Shown: piece by piece, positions 11,792 to 12,139 of the stretch | Numbering within the stretch: the stretch's first letter is position 1 | Layout of the letters: each line of letters begins with the position of its first letter | From: JAULUH01 sp032111745 | GTDB taxonomy: Bacteria; Chloroflexota; Anaerolineae; JAAEKA01 | Direction of reading: 5' to 3' | NCBI GenBank assembly: GCA_032111745.1 | Contig: JAULUH010000068.1 | Coordinates: 1 to 12,139, forward strand | DNA: 12,139 bases | Program-made: the position numbers and the translations under genes | The notes under the pieces: model-generated | Database searches by the model: none | The model's input: only the letters and a program-made list of their open reading frames with translations | What the model was told of the DNA's origin: nothing

Positions 11792-12139
11792 ATGAGAGCA
11801 CGCCCCTGGCTTGGATTAGCCCTGTTGCTGATCGTCCTGGTGGCCGCCTGCACGCCGCCGACCGAGGAGCAGCTCGCGGCCTGGGCCGCCTACTCCGCCG
11901 CCCGGGCTACCGAGGCGGCCGCCAACCAGCAAATCGCCGCGGCCAAAGCCACCGAGGCCGCCGCGGCCGCCGAGATCGCCCGCCTCACCGTGGCGGCCTC
12001 CCAGCCCCTCACCGCCACCGCCGCCCTCACCACCACCCCGGCCCTGGCCGATACCGCCACCCCCGAGCCACCCACGGCGACCCCGGTGCCACCGACCGTC
12101 ACACCAACCGAGACGCCGTCGCCCACCCCGGTGCCACCC
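11792..12139 (+). CDS. Lipoprotein with Ala-rich helix and Pro/Thr-rich linker (partial)
   Basis: The gene runs off the window after 116 codons. The N-terminus is a lipoprotein signal: MRARPW, a Leu-rich core, and lipobox VAAC with the lipidated Cys20. Residues about 27-70 are an Ala/Glu-rich stretch (ATEAAANQQIAAAKATEAA) likely to be a helix or coiled coil. From about residue 75 it becomes Pro/Thr-rich (TATPEPPTATPVPPTVTP), a flexible surface linker typical of Chloroflexota. AAGGAG lies 9 nt before the ATG. Whatever functional domain it has lies beyond the window. The 63-nt gap after the Uma2 gene shows no convincing terminator, so the two may share a transcript. Confidence 0.85.
   Translation, partial: MRARPWLGLALLLIVLVAACTPPTEEQLAAWAAYSAARATEAAANQQIAAAKATEAAAAAEIARLTVAASQPLTATAALTTTPALADTATPEPPTATPVPPTVTPTETPSPTPVPP

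Overview
The window is GC-rich bacterial DNA, most likely from a Chloroflexota bacterium (Anaerolineae or Caldilineae type). This is an inference with moderate confidence. It rests on Pro/Thr-rich linkers of the TATPxPEPTATP kind, an Uma2 gene, a choice-of-anchor Q/beta-helix surface protein and many small GC-rich intergenic hairpin repeats. No rRNA, tRNA or CRISPR array is visible.

Layout. (1) 1-2093, plus strand: the 3' end of an operon encoding a circularly permuted ATP-grasp ligase (C-terminus only), an alpha-E protein and a transglutaminase-like protease, a known conserved trio predicted to act in peptide synthesis or modification. (2) 2094-2424: a convergent gap filled with repeats. (3) 2425-4194, minus strand: a secreted beta-helix repeat protein. 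(4) 4195-4805: no gene; a leader hairpin, a composite repeat with four 18-bp tandem units, and a 218-bp element with inverted ends. (5) 9974 to 4806, minus strand: an ECF sigma factor followed 24 nt later by a 1483-residue protein. That protein has an N-terminal zinc anti-sigma domain, a membrane helix, alpha-2-macroglobulin (A2M) type domains, six more membrane helices, a long low-complexity linker and a final A2M block. (6) 9975-10315: the sigma-factor promoter with possible operators, plus repeats. (7) 10316-10812, minus strand: a small two-gene unit of lower GC that looks like a toxin-antitoxin type pair, with the upstream gene broken by an in-frame stop. (8) 11039-12139, plus strand: an Uma2 family gene with a good promoter, then the start of a lipoprotein gene that runs off the window.

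The most interesting unit is the sigma factor/A2M pair. The zinc anti-sigma domain should hold the sigma factor at the membrane, and its extracytoplasmic part is an A2M protease-trap scaffold. This suggests a system that senses proteases or envelope attack and signals to transcription; that function is inference. The A2M part stops just before the expected thioester domain, and its TAG stop is the first three bases of one inverted end of the 218-bp repeat element, so the gene may have been shortened by a repeat insertion.

The intergenic regions share one family of palindromic repeats built around TAGGGGCGGGG. Two copies of its hairpin differ by a paired substitution that keeps the stem perfect.
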